From Rhodoblastus sp. 17X3 (lineage in GTDB: Bacteria; Pseudomonadota; Alphaproteobacteria; Rhizobiales; Beijerinckiaceae), in NCBI RefSeq assembly GCF_030056575.1, contig NZ_JASHHX010000012.1, positions 1 to 64,000 on the forward strand: a stretch of DNA of 64,000 bases, read 5' to 3'. Shown in pieces: positions 35,050 to 42,565 of this stretch. A program made the position numbers and the translations under genes. Below the pieces are notes generated by a model. It did no database searches. It saw only the letters and a list, made by a program, of their open reading frames with translations, and was not told the origin of the DNA. Each line of letters starts with the position of its first letter. Position 1 is the first letter of the stretch.

Positions 35050-36851
35050 TGACCCCGCCGCTTTTCACCCTCGACGCCCTGCACGCTATTTACGCGATGC
35101 GTCCGGAAGCCGTGCTCGAAATCGTCGAGGAAGTTCTCGCGCGCATCGAGGCCAGCACGGACCCGGCCATTTTCATCTCACGCGTCGCGGCCGACGATCT
35201 GCGCGCCGCCGCCCGCGACCTGCTCGCCCATGCGCCGGATCCGGCCAGCCTGCCATTGTGGGGCGTTCCCTTCGCGGTGAAGGACAATATCGACGTCGCC
35301 GGCATGGCGACGACGGCCGGCTGTCCCGATTTCGCCTATCGGCCGGGGGAGGACGCGACGGTCGTCGCGCGGCTCAAGGCGGCGGGCGCGCTGCTGGTTG
35401 GCAAGACCAATCTCGACCAGTTCGCCACCGGCCTCAACGGCACGCGCTCGCCTTATGGCGCGCCGCGCAGCGTCTTCAACGCCGATTACGTGTCCGGCGG
35501 CTCCAGCTCTGGCTCGGCGGTCGCCGTCGCGTCGGGCCTGGTCGCCTTTGCGCTCGGCACCGACACGGCGGGTTCGGGCCGCGTCCCGGCGGCCTTCAAT
35601 AATATCGTCGGGATCAAGCCGACGCCGGGCCTCGTCAGCGCGGCGGGCGTGGTTCCCGCCTGCCGCAGTCTCGACTGCGTCAACATATTCGCCTCGTCGG
35701 TCGCGGATGGCGTCGCGGCGCGCAAGGTCATCGAAGGAGACGACCCGCGCGACGCCTATTCCGTGGCGCCCGCGCCGAAGCGCCTTCCTGAAAAGCCGCG
35801 CGTCGGCGTGCTGGCGGCGAAGGATCGCGAATTTCATGGCGATTCCGATTGCGCCGCGCTCTACGATCAGGCCGTGGCGCGAGGGCGCGCGCTCGGCTGG
35901 GACGTGGTCGAATTCGATTACGCGCCCTTCCTCGCCATCGCCGCTCTGCTTTACGAAGGGCCGTGGCTGGCCGAGCGGCTGGCGGCGATCGAGCCCTTTC
36001 TCGACGCCCGGTCAGAGGCGCTCGATCCGACCGTGCGAGGCCTGATCGAAAGCGCGCGGCGCTTTTCGGCGGCCGATTGCTTTCGCGGGCAATATCGCCT
36101 GAAGGAGCTTTTGCGCGACACCGCGCAAGAGGCCGGGAAATTCGACTTCATGTTGCTGCCGACATCGCCGACGATCTACACGGTCGAGGCCATGCGCGCC
36201 GATCCCGTGCGGCTCAACGCGCATTTTGGCCGCTATACCAATTTCGTGAATTTCTGCGGCATGGCGGCCATCGCGGTCCCGTCCGGCTTCCGCCGCGACG
36301 GACTGCCCTTTGGCGTGACCCTGGTCGCGCCGGGGCAATGCGATGACGCCCTGGCCGGTTTCGCGGCGGCTTTTCACGATATTTCCGGCTGCGGCGCCGG
36401 CGCGGCGCGGCAGGACGTGTCGTCCGCGGGCGTCGCGCCCGTGCCGGAGGAACGGATCGAAATCGTCGTCGTGGGGGCGCATCTCACGGGCCAGCCGCTG
36501 AACTGGCAGCTGACCGACGGCGGCGGGTTTCTGGTCGAGGAGACCCGCACGGCGGGCGATTACCGGCTGTTCGTGCTGCCCAATTCCACCCCGGCCAAGC
36601 CCGGGCTGGTCCGCGAGCCGGGCTATGCGGGCGCAGGGCTGGAAGTTGAGGTGTGGTCGCTGCCGCCCGCCTCCTTCGGCCGCTTCGTCGCCGCCATTCC
36701 CGGGCCGCTTGGCGTCGGCAAGGTGACGCTCGCGGGCGGGCGCGCGGCGACCGGCTTCCTGTGCGAAGCCCACGCCCTGCAAGGCGCGCGGGAGATCACC
36801 GCTTTGGGCGGCTGGCGGGCCTATCTTGCGGGAGAGGGCGGAAAGGCCTGA
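35046..36851 (+). CDS. atzF: Allophanate hydrolase
   Basis: Hydrolyses allophanate to ammonia and CO2, the last step of the pathway. The amidase-signature domain (about 1-430) shows the Ser-cisSer-Lys triad: Lys79 (PFAVKDNIDVAG), the GGSSSGSAVA loop (Ser153/154) and Ser177 in DTAGSGRVPAA. The C-terminal ~150 residues form the extra domain of AtzF-type enzymes (LTGQPLNWQLTDGGG, LPPASFGRFVAAIPGPLG). It has 601 aa, the family length, and starts in an ATGA overlap with the carboxylase, so the two should be made in balance. Confidence 0.93.
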   Translation: MMTPPLFTLDALHAIYAMRPEAVLEIVEEVLARIEASTDPAIFISRVAADDLRAAARDLLAHAPDPASLPLWGVPFAVKDNIDVAGMATTAGCPDFAYRPGEDATVVARLKAAGALLVGKTNLDQFATGLNGTRSPYGAPRSVFNADYVSGGSSSGSAVAVASGLVAFALGTDTAGSGRVPAAFNNIVGIKPTPGLVSAAGVVPACRSLDCVNIFASSVADGVAARKVIEGDDPRDAYSVAPAPKRLPEKPRVGVLAAKDREFHGDSDCAALYDQAVARGRALGWDVVEFDYAPFLAIAALLYEGPWLAERLAAIEPFLDARSEALDPTVRGLIESARRFSAADCFRGQYRLKELLRDTAQEAGKFDFMLLPTSPTIYTVEAMRADPVRLNAHFGRYTNFVNFCGMAAIAVPSGFRRDGLPFGVTLVAPGQCDDALAGFAAAFHDISGCGAGAARQDVSSAGVAPVPEERIEIVVVGAHLTGQPLNWQLTDGGGFLVEETRTAGDYRLFVLPNSTPAKPGLVREPGYAGAGLEVEVWSLPPASFGRFVAAIPGPLGVGKVTLAGGRAATGFLCEAHALQGAREITALGGWRAYLAGEGGKA

Positions 36852-36862
36852 TGCGGCGTCCG

Positions 36863-38002
36863 TCAGCCAGAGAGGAAATGGCCGAGCGCGGCGAAGGGCC
36901 TGATGCGGTCGCAAATGATTTTAAGGATCGCCATCATCGGCACGGACAGGATCGCGCCGGGGATGCCCCACATCCAGAACCAGAACACCAGTGAAAAGAT
37001 CACGAGCACCGGATTGAGGGTGAAGCGTCGCGCCAGAAGCAGCGGCGTCAATGTCTCGCCTTCGACGAAATGGATCGCCAGATAGAGGCCGGCGGGCGCC
37101 AGCGCGTTCCAGAACACGTCCTGCGTGAGCAATCCGGCCAGCAGGAACACGAAGGCGCACAGCGCCGGGCCGATGATCGGCGCGTAATTCATCAGGAATG
37201 CGAAGGCGCCCCAAAGGATTGGGTCTCCGACCCCGGTGAAATGCATCACCAGCGCCGTGGCGAGGCCGACGATCACATTCATGACGGTGATGGTCGCCAG
37301 ATAGGCGGAAATATCGCTTTCGATCTGTTGCGTAATGTCGATCGCCTGGCGCTTGGCGCCGAAGCGCGGCAGGATTTCCACCAGCCGCCTTAGGAAGCTG
37401 TCGCCCGACAAGAGCAGGAAATAGAGAAACAGCACCGTGGTGAACAGCCCGTCGGCGAAGCTTCGGGCGCCGGCGAATATGACGGACAGCAGCCCCGAGC
37501 CCGCGAGCGGGCCGCTCGAAGCGTTTGGCGCGCCGGTCGAGCCAATATTCTCCACCTCGTGGAAGAAGGTCAGCAGCGCATTGACCGGCCCCTGAAAGAA
37601 TCCGAGCCGTTCCTGCAATTTGGCGACGCCTTCCGGCAACTTGGCCGCCCAGGCCCCCGCGGGGCCGGCGATGGCCGCGCCCAGGCCGACAATCGCGCCC
37701 AGAACGGCCAGGATCATGAACAGCGATGCGATGGGAAGCGGAATATGCGCCCGCTCAAGCAGGCGCATCACCGGCTGCAGCAGGAGCTTGAATGTTATGG
37801 CGAAAGCCAGGGGGAGGAAAATGTCGCGCGCCACATAGAGGGCCGCCAGTACGGCGAGCGTGAACAGGCCGCCGAGGAAAATGACCTGCGGGTCGGACGG
37901 CAATGGCATTTCCGTCGGCGTCTCGGTTTCTTCAGCGACCGTTGCGGTCTCCGGCTCTATCTCCGTCATGCCTTGATCCTGCGCCGATTGAAGCGTGCTC
38001 AT
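36863..38002 (-). CDS. AI-2E family (PerM-type) transporter
   Basis: Inner-membrane protein of 379 aa in the AI-2E/PerM permease family. Members export quorum signals, ions or other small molecules; the substrate is unknown here. A charged, Glu/Thr-rich N-terminus (~40 residues) precedes the hydrophobic pair FTLAVLAALYVARDIFLPLA. The conserved C-terminal block GAFAFLMNYAPIIGPALCAF and the final LILVIF-like helices are recognisable. The ATG at 38002 follows GAGAGA; the open frame upstream to 38107 is unlikely to be translated. It converges on the guanidine operon with only 11 nt between stop codons. Confidence 0.87.
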   Translation of the reverse strand: MSTLQSAQDQGMTEIEPETATVAEETETPTEMPLPSDPQVIFLGGLFTLAVLAALYVARDIFLPLAFAITFKLLLQPVMRLLERAHIPLPIASLFMILAVLGAIVGLGAAIAGPAGAWAAKLPEGVAKLQERLGFFQGPVNALLTFFHEVENIGSTGAPNASSGPLAGSGLLSVIFAGARSFADGLFTTVLFLYFLLLSGDSFLRRLVEILPRFGAKRQAIDITQQIESDISAYLATITVMNVIVGLATALVMHFTGVGDPILWGAFAFLMNYAPIIGPALCAFVFLLAGLLTQDVFWNALAPAGLYLAIHFVEGETLTPLLLARRFTLNPVLVIFSLVFWFWMWGIPGAILSVPMMAILKIICDRIRPFAALGHFLSG

Positions 38003-38255
38003 AAGTCTCTCTTTCGTCGGATCCGGCCTCCGACCCGGCTTGACCCCGTGCTGACCGACATGTCTCCGTCCATCGTCGAACAACACGCGAGGGACCCAAA
38101 AGATCATTGCGCCGCGTAATTAGGTTCGAAGGGCTGTCCGGAGCGAAGGCAGGGTTCGGCTATGCGGGAACTTCGGGCGCCTCTGAACGTATTATATTTG
38201 GAGGCATTGTTGGCTGGCGTTTGACCGGCGGAATTGTTCCGAAAGGACTACTAAA

Positions 38256-38492
38256 ATGACAAGGTTTTTTCTTGTGCTGGCGCTGCTCACGGGAGTCGCA
38301 TTGACCGGCGGCGCCGCGACGGCCGGAGAGCGGTTGAATGAAGGTTTGATGGGAGCGGGCGCCGGCGCCATCGTCGGCGGACCGGTGGGCGCTGTCGCGG
38401 GCGGGGCGATCGGCTACACGGCGGGACCGTCCATCGCGCGCGGGTTTCATCACCACAGCTACTATCATCGGCATTATCATCACCGCTATTAA
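38256..38492 (+). CDS. Small secreted glycine-zipper protein with His/Tyr-rich tail
   Basis: A 78-aa precursor with a signal peptide (TRFFLVLALLTGVALTGG, cleavage probably after ATA). A glycine-zipper segment follows (GAGAGAIVGGPVGAVAGGA), then a tail of alternating His and Tyr (HHHSYYHRHYHHRY). The zipper suggests membrane association, and the tail could bind Ni, Zn or Cu. AAAGGA precedes the ATG and a strong terminator follows, so it is a monocistronic, probably expressed gene. I know of no characterised function. Confidence 0.75.
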   Translation: MTRFFLVLALLTGVALTGGAATAGERLNEGLMGAGAGAIVGGPVGAVAGGAIGYTAGPSIARGFHHHSYYHRHYHHRY

Positions 38493-38513
38493 GCAGCGCG
38501 GATTACAGGCGCG

Positions 38514-38550
38514 CAACAGGGCCGCCAATTGGCGGCCCTGTTGCGTTTTC
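38514..38550 (+). terminator. Strong terminator hairpin, likely bidirectional
   Basis: CAACAGGGCCGCCAA (38514-38528) and TTGGCGGCCCTGTTG (38529-38543) form a perfect 15-bp inverted repeat, followed by CGTTTTC. It lies 21 nt after the small secreted gene and next to the 3' end of the opposite-strand transglutaminase remnant. Confidence 0.8.
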
Positions 38551-39030
38551 AAGGCGGCGCCGTGACCTCGACCTCGACTTCCATGCCCATGAAGGCGTCG
38601 CTGGCGCCGACGAAACTCCCCGCCACCGGCATGGCCTGCCTTATGTCGCGCGCGACCGTGATGGGGATCAGGTTGAAGCCGCCGAAACTGCGGTTGGTTG
38701 GATCGAAGGTGATCCAGCCGGCGCCGGGGACGTAGATTTCCGCCAGGCGTGGGTCGAACCGGCGCCGGCCGAACCGATCGCGGCCGCTTCGGCTCCATGC
38801 AGATAGCCGGAGACGATCCGTGCCGAAGCCGAGGCAGCTGGCCGCCTCCACGAACAGCACCGCGAAATCGCGGCACGAGCCCTGGCCCCAGTCGCGCAGG
38901 CGGCCCGTCGGATCGGCATGCTGCTGGAACATCAGGGCGCCGAGATCGGTCCGCTCGTCCTCGGCATATTGAAACGGATAGAAAATCGCCGAGGCGGCGT
39001 TCGAGCAGGAGCACTTCGGCCATTGCGCGT
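38549..39030 (-). pseudogene. Decayed transglutaminase-like gene
   Basis: Fragments of a bacterial transglutaminase-family protein appear in two frames. One frame has AIFYPFQYAEDERTDLGALM, DWGQGSCRDFAVLFVEAAS (catalytic Cys) and IYVPGAGWITFDPTNRSFGG (catalytic Asp). The stretch between them is in another frame: ARIVSGYLHGAEAAAIGSAG and then THAW with the catalytic His. Small deletions near 38820-38822 (about 2 nt) and 38742-38744 (1 nt) explain the shifts and together restore frame. The ~50 residues normally between LRDW and GSCRDFA are also missing, as is the N-terminal third. Upstream codons to 39388 are open but not family-like. Confidence 0.75.
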
Positions 39031-39248
39031 CCGCCGGCTTAACCTGCGCCATGTCGATATAGTTGTCATCGTCACTTGTTTCTGGACAGAAAATCGCCAA
39101 ATCCAGAAAGTCGATAGACGGCTCGCTGGTTGCGTTTCTGTTTGGAAAACGACAACAGCTCCTCAAGAACATCTTGCCTGAAAACGTGATTTCGACAACC
39201 GGCGGGTCTGCCGGCAAGCATTTGCATCTATTTTGAAAAGCGGTTTCC

Positions 39249-39461
39249 ATGTCCAAGGGAACCGTAAAGTGGTTCAACGCCGAAAAAGGTTTCAGCTTAA
39301 TCGTGCCGGATGACGGCAGCAAGGACGCTTTCGTCCATATCAGCGCCGTCGAGCGCTCCGGCCTGAGCCAGTTGCGCGAAGGCGACAAGATCTCCTTCGA
39401 ACTGGTCGCCGACCAGAGAAGCGGAAAGCTTTCGGCCGAAAAGCTGGAAATGCTCAGCTGA
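39249..39461 (+). CDS. Cold-shock domain protein (CspA family)
   Basis: 70-aa single cold-shock domain, predicted to bind single-stranded [21 protein letters not shown] is the family start. RNP2 is intact (DAFVHIS) and the C-terminal strand [16 protein letters not shown] is typical. RNP1, usually KGFGFI, reads KGFSLI, which replaces the Gly-Phe pair whose Phe stacks on nucleic acid, so binding may differ. It stands alone on the plus strand. A long 5' leader is possible but I see no clear thermosensor. Confidence 0.92.
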   Translation: MSKGTVKWFNAEKGFSLIVPDDGSKDAFVHISAVERSGLSQLREGDKISFELVADQRSGKLSAEKLEMLS

Positions 39462-39624
39462 CCCTATTGCCGCGGGGCTTGATCTTTTGAACATTGCGGC
39501 CTTCGCCGCGTCTTTTCAGGTCGACCACGGATGTACTGGCGATCTGGCCCGCGATGGCCCCCAGTCGCGGGAGGCGGCTTTTTTCCAGAGAATTTTCTCA
39601 CCTGGCGGAGCGCCCTGCGCTTCC

Positions 39625-39658
39625 AAAGCCCCGCGCCTAGTGAAGGTTGCGGGGCTTT
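39625..39658 (+). terminator. GC-rich hairpin with T-tract
   Basis: AAAGCCCCGC (39625-39634) pairs perfectly with GCGGGGCTTT (39649-39658) around a 14-nt loop. It lies between the cold-shock gene and the next small gene. It is symmetrical enough to act on either strand. Confidence 0.55.
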
Positions 39659-39722
39659 GCGCTTGCGCATGTGCGCAGCGCTATCACGCCAGCGCGCCGA
39701 ACGCGCGCGACAGGAGATCACC

Positions 39723-39857
39723 ATGGTCAAGGAACGCAAGCACGGCAACCGCGAAGCCAAGAAACCGAAAGCGATCAAGCCGCCGACCGCTCCAACCGCA
39801 TCCTCGATGCTGACGGGCAGCCTGACGCCGGTCAAGCCGATCAAGAAAGCTCAGTGA
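39723..39857 (+). CDS. Small basic lysine-rich protein
   Basis: A 44-aa gene starting at ATG 39723 with GGAGA 8 nt upstream. The product begins MVKERKHGNREAKKPKA and is Lys/Pro/Thr-rich with no hydrophobic segment. Small proteins with a similar GN-EAKKPK start are common in rhizobia and methylobacteria, usually listed as hypothetical. It lies 10 nt before the next small gene, so they may be co-transcribed. The function is unknown; the basic charge would allow nucleic-acid or ribosome contact. Confidence 0.6.
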   Translation: MVKERKHGNREAKKPKAIKPPTAPTASSMLTGSLTPVKPIKKAQ

Positions 39858-39867
39858 GGGACAGTCC

Positions 39868-40131
39868 ATGACCGTTGGCGCCACGGAGACGACCGTCACG
39901 TTCAAGCGTTCGTTCTCCCTGCCTGAACTGGACCAGCCGCAGCCGGCGTGGACCTGTCGCGTCATCACCGACGAGGAAGAGATTTCAGGACTTTCATTCG
40001 TCGCTTTTCGCTGTATCGCGACCATGCTGCGGTTTCCGTCGCTGCCGACCGCGGGGCGGCGGGAAGAAACGGTCAACATCGACGCCAATGAGTTTTCGAC
40101 CGCACTGACGGCAGATGAAAAGAGCAGATGA
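39868..40131 (+). CDS. Conserved hypothetical small protein
   Basis: An 87-aa soluble protein. The pattern TVTFKRSFSLPELDQPQPAW, then CRVITDEEEISGLSFVAFR, resembles a widespread uncharacterised alphaproteobacterial family with a beta-rich N-terminus and a TDEE-I-GLSF motif. No catalytic motif is evident. It follows the small basic gene by 10 nt and overlaps the next open frame by 4 nt. Confidence 0.6.
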   Translation: MTVGATETTVTFKRSFSLPELDQPQPAWTCRVITDEEEISGLSFVAFRCIATMLRFPSLPTAGRREETVNIDANEFSTALTADEKSR

Positions 40132-40495
40132 GAGCGATGAATCACAAGACCAAGGAAACGCGCCGATTGCGAATTGGCATAGATTATTTGGATCGACCAC
40201 TTGGACTTGCGGGTCATCTGCCCTGCGAAGGCAGAGGCGACAAGGAAAGCTTCCCCGCCCATTTGCGTGAGCTTGAATACGACCTGAAGAGCGGCGCTGT
40301 CGTTCCGGTTGGGAAGTCGCGAAAAGGGTCGCCGACGAATATTCCATTGTTTACAATCGCGTTCTGAGCATCTCGGCGGAAGTTGCGCCGCGCGTCGCCA
40401 TTTTTCGCTCAGCCGAGGACGTGCAGGCTTTGCTGGCGAAAGAAATCGCGAAAGTTCTCGAGGAGTTGGTGGTCGACCAGGCGCTAGCCAGCTGA
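40128..40495 (+). pseudogene. Probable frameshifted small gene
   Basis: The frame from ATG 40128 (overlapping the previous stop) encodes RLRIGIDYLDRPLGLAGHLP and FPAHLRELEYDLKSG, then loses protein-like character. From about 40310 a different frame gives VADEYSIVYNRVLSISAEVA, followed by RVAIFRSAEDVQALLAKEIA and a stop at 40495. That second frame has no start codon of its own. A single indel around 40285-40318 would join the two into one protein of roughly 120 aa. I do not recognise the family. Confidence 0.4.
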
Positions 40496-40558
40496 AGCGC
40501 GCGTTGACAAACCTTGCGATAAGGCGAAGATCGAGGCATCCAGGACGCGGAGACGCCG

Positions 40559-41344
40559 ATGCTGAAACCGCGTTGCATTCGCCTTGCAGCCACCGTTCTG
40601 TCCGTCACCGGGCTGCTCGCCAGCGTGACGATAGTCAACGCTCAAGCGCCGACTGGATATCGCCGCGGGGGCGTTTCCGATCCTGTTGGCGCGTCGACTG
40701 CGCCGCCTGTTCCCCCGGCGTCTGCGAACCCAAAAATTTACATGCGGCATCGCAGTCCATTGAGGGATCACGTGGGAGTTGTACGCGCGCGCGCCGTGCC
40801 AAAAAAGGCGCAGGCGTCCTCCTCGGAGGACGCCACTCTCGGCGGCGCGAATGTCGACATTCCTCTACCGCCCGGCTACGTCCCGGCGCCGCCCCATGCG
40901 CGCGCCGGCGCTGCGCCGCCTTCCCCGACCCGGGAGAGCGCGCCGACGCGCGCCGCGACCTCGTACCCAAACTATGGCGTGGCCGAGATCAAACCAGACC
41001 GCAACGGCCAATACCAAACTGACATGGAAATCGACGGGACGCCTGTCCGTGCGCTTGTGGACACCGGCGCGACTTTTGTCGCCCTGATGGCGGAAGACGC
41101 GCGCCAGCTCGACATCGACCCGCCGCCCTCGGCCTTCAATATTCCGGTGCGGACCGCCAATGGGACCGCTATGGTCGCTCGCGTTCGCCTGCGCAGAATC
41201 AGCATCGGCGACATTACGGTCGATAACGTCGACGCCGTCGTCGCCCAGCCCGGCGCGCTGCGCATCAGCCTGCTTGGCATGAGTTTCTTGAGGAAGCTCT
41301 CGGGCTTCCAGGTCAACGACGGGCGTTTTGTGTTGAAGCAATGA
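40559..41344 (+). CDS. Retropepsin-like aspartic protease, clan AA (TIGR02281-like)
   Basis: Secreted or periplasmic single-domain aspartic protease of 261 aa. It has a signal-like N-terminus (RLAATVLSVTGLLASVTIVN) and a Pro/Ala-rich linker to ~residue 130. The catalytic half follows: DMEIDGTPVRALVDTGATFV with the DTGA active site, then a retropepsin strand pattern and LLGMSFLRKLSGFQVNDGRF. Such proteins act as homodimers like viral retropepsins; bacterial targets are mostly unknown. The stop overlaps an ATG of the next reading frame, but the DnaJ gene probably starts 350 nt later. Confidence 0.87.
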   Translation: MLKPRCIRLAATVLSVTGLLASVTIVNAQAPTGYRRGGVSDPVGASTAPPVPPASANPKIYMRHRSPLRDHVGVVRARAVPKKAQASSSEDATLGGANVDIPLPPGYVPAPPHARAGAAPPSPTRESAPTRAATSYPNYGVAEIKPDRNGQYQTDMEIDGTPVRALVDTGATFVALMAEDARQLDIDPPPSAFNIPVRTANGTAMVARVRLRRISIGDITVDNVDAVVAQPGALRISLLGMSFLRKLSGFQVNDGRFVLKQ

Positions 41345-41691
41345 AAAAGGCGGCAATCGTGCCGCCCTCCTTGTTTCCCGAGCGATGGATTTTCGCCGCC
41401 GACCGCCGTCCGACTGGCATGAGCCACCCCCTGAAAGCCCCGATTGACAAAATCTCAAGCAAACGCAGGGCTTCCGAATTGGTGGGCGCACCGCACGAAG
41501 CCATGATCGTTGATGTATGCGACCGACTTTCAATTCGGCGCGAAAGCCCCCCATCGCCTCCGACGACCCTGACAAAGAAAGCTGCGCGTTTTGATCCGCA
41601 CTGTTATGAATGTACCATTTGTTCTGGAAGCCAGTTCTGCAACCGCCGATCCTCGAAACAGCGCCCGTGCCGTCAATTTATGGAAGTCTCG

Positions 41692-42249
41692 ATGTTTTCC
41701 GACTATTACGAAATCCTGGAAATCAGCCCAAACGCAAACTCGGAAACGATAGATCGGGTATTTCGTTTTCTTGCCATGCGCTACCATCCGGACAATCAGG
41801 ACACCGGCGATCGGAGCCGATTCGACGATATTTTAGAGGCCCATAATACACTCAAAGACCCGATCAAGCGCGCACAATACGATATTCAGCATAAAAGCCA
41901 TTCGGACTTGCGCTGGAAACTGGCCGAGGAAGCTGGTGACGGGAAAGCCCTTGAACGCGACGCCGAAATTCAGGCGAAGATGCTGTCGATCTTTTATGTC
42001 AAATGCCGGCAAGACATCAACGATCCCGGCGTCGGCAATATCGATCTTGAGCGCTTGTTAGACTGTCCGCCTGAGCATCTGGAGTTTCATCTCTGGTATC
42101 TGAAAGAAAAAGGCTGGGTCCGAAGACTTGAAAACGGCATGCTCGCGATCACCGTGGAAGGCGTCGATCGCGTCAATTCCGATCATCATGGTGACGCCAC
42201 CAAATTACTGAGGGATCAGACCCACGCAGGCTTTGGCCAACGCCGGTGA
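41692..42249 (+). CDS. J-domain (DnaJ-like) protein
   Basis: 185-aa protein with an N-terminal J domain (FSDYYEILEISPNANSETID, then MRYHPDNQ with the HPD motif that stimulates DnaK, and DPIKRAQYD). The remaining ~110 residues contain a winged-helix-like stretch (LDCPPEHLEFHLWYLKEKGW, ITVEGVDRV) in place of the zinc and substrate domains. The ATG at 41692 follows GGAAG and starts directly at the J domain. The open frame upstream to 41341 has no homology-like features. It may target DnaK to a special client. Confidence 0.82.
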   Translation: MFSDYYEILEISPNANSETIDRVFRFLAMRYHPDNQDTGDRSRFDDILEAHNTLKDPIKRAQYDIQHKSHSDLRWKLAEEAGDGKALERDAEIQAKMLSIFYVKCRQDINDPGVGNIDLERLLDCPPEHLEFHLWYLKEKGWVRRLENGMLAITVEGVDRVNSDHHGDATKLLRDQTHAGFGQRR

Positions 42250-42565
42250 GTTAAGTGACCAAAGAAACCAACTGAGCGCGGCGGCGTTGGGTATGAGATG
42301 CGTAGCCACGCTGATGTCGCGTGGTGGCGGCTTTGCGGACGAATGAGGCGTTTTATGAAAGGCGAACAGCATTTCGACGTTTTTCCGCCGAAGGCAAGAG
42401 GTCTCATACTCCGGCGAGGATTCGGTCCTTTTCGTCGCGGCTGTTGCCTGCCTGGGTCGGTTCTCACTGGAAATCAATACTCACGATAAGCGCGGGTCTT
42501 TGCCAGCTCAGCGCTAAACACAAATTAACCCAGCGCTTCTAACTTAAAGAAACCGAGGTGCTGTC
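42250..42565. other. Intergenic stretch without a recognisable gene
   Basis: 316 nt between the DnaJ-like and site-2-protease genes. A few 60-70-codon frames occur but have no good ribosome-binding site and no family-like sequence. No strong hairpin or repeat was seen. Confidence 0.4.
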
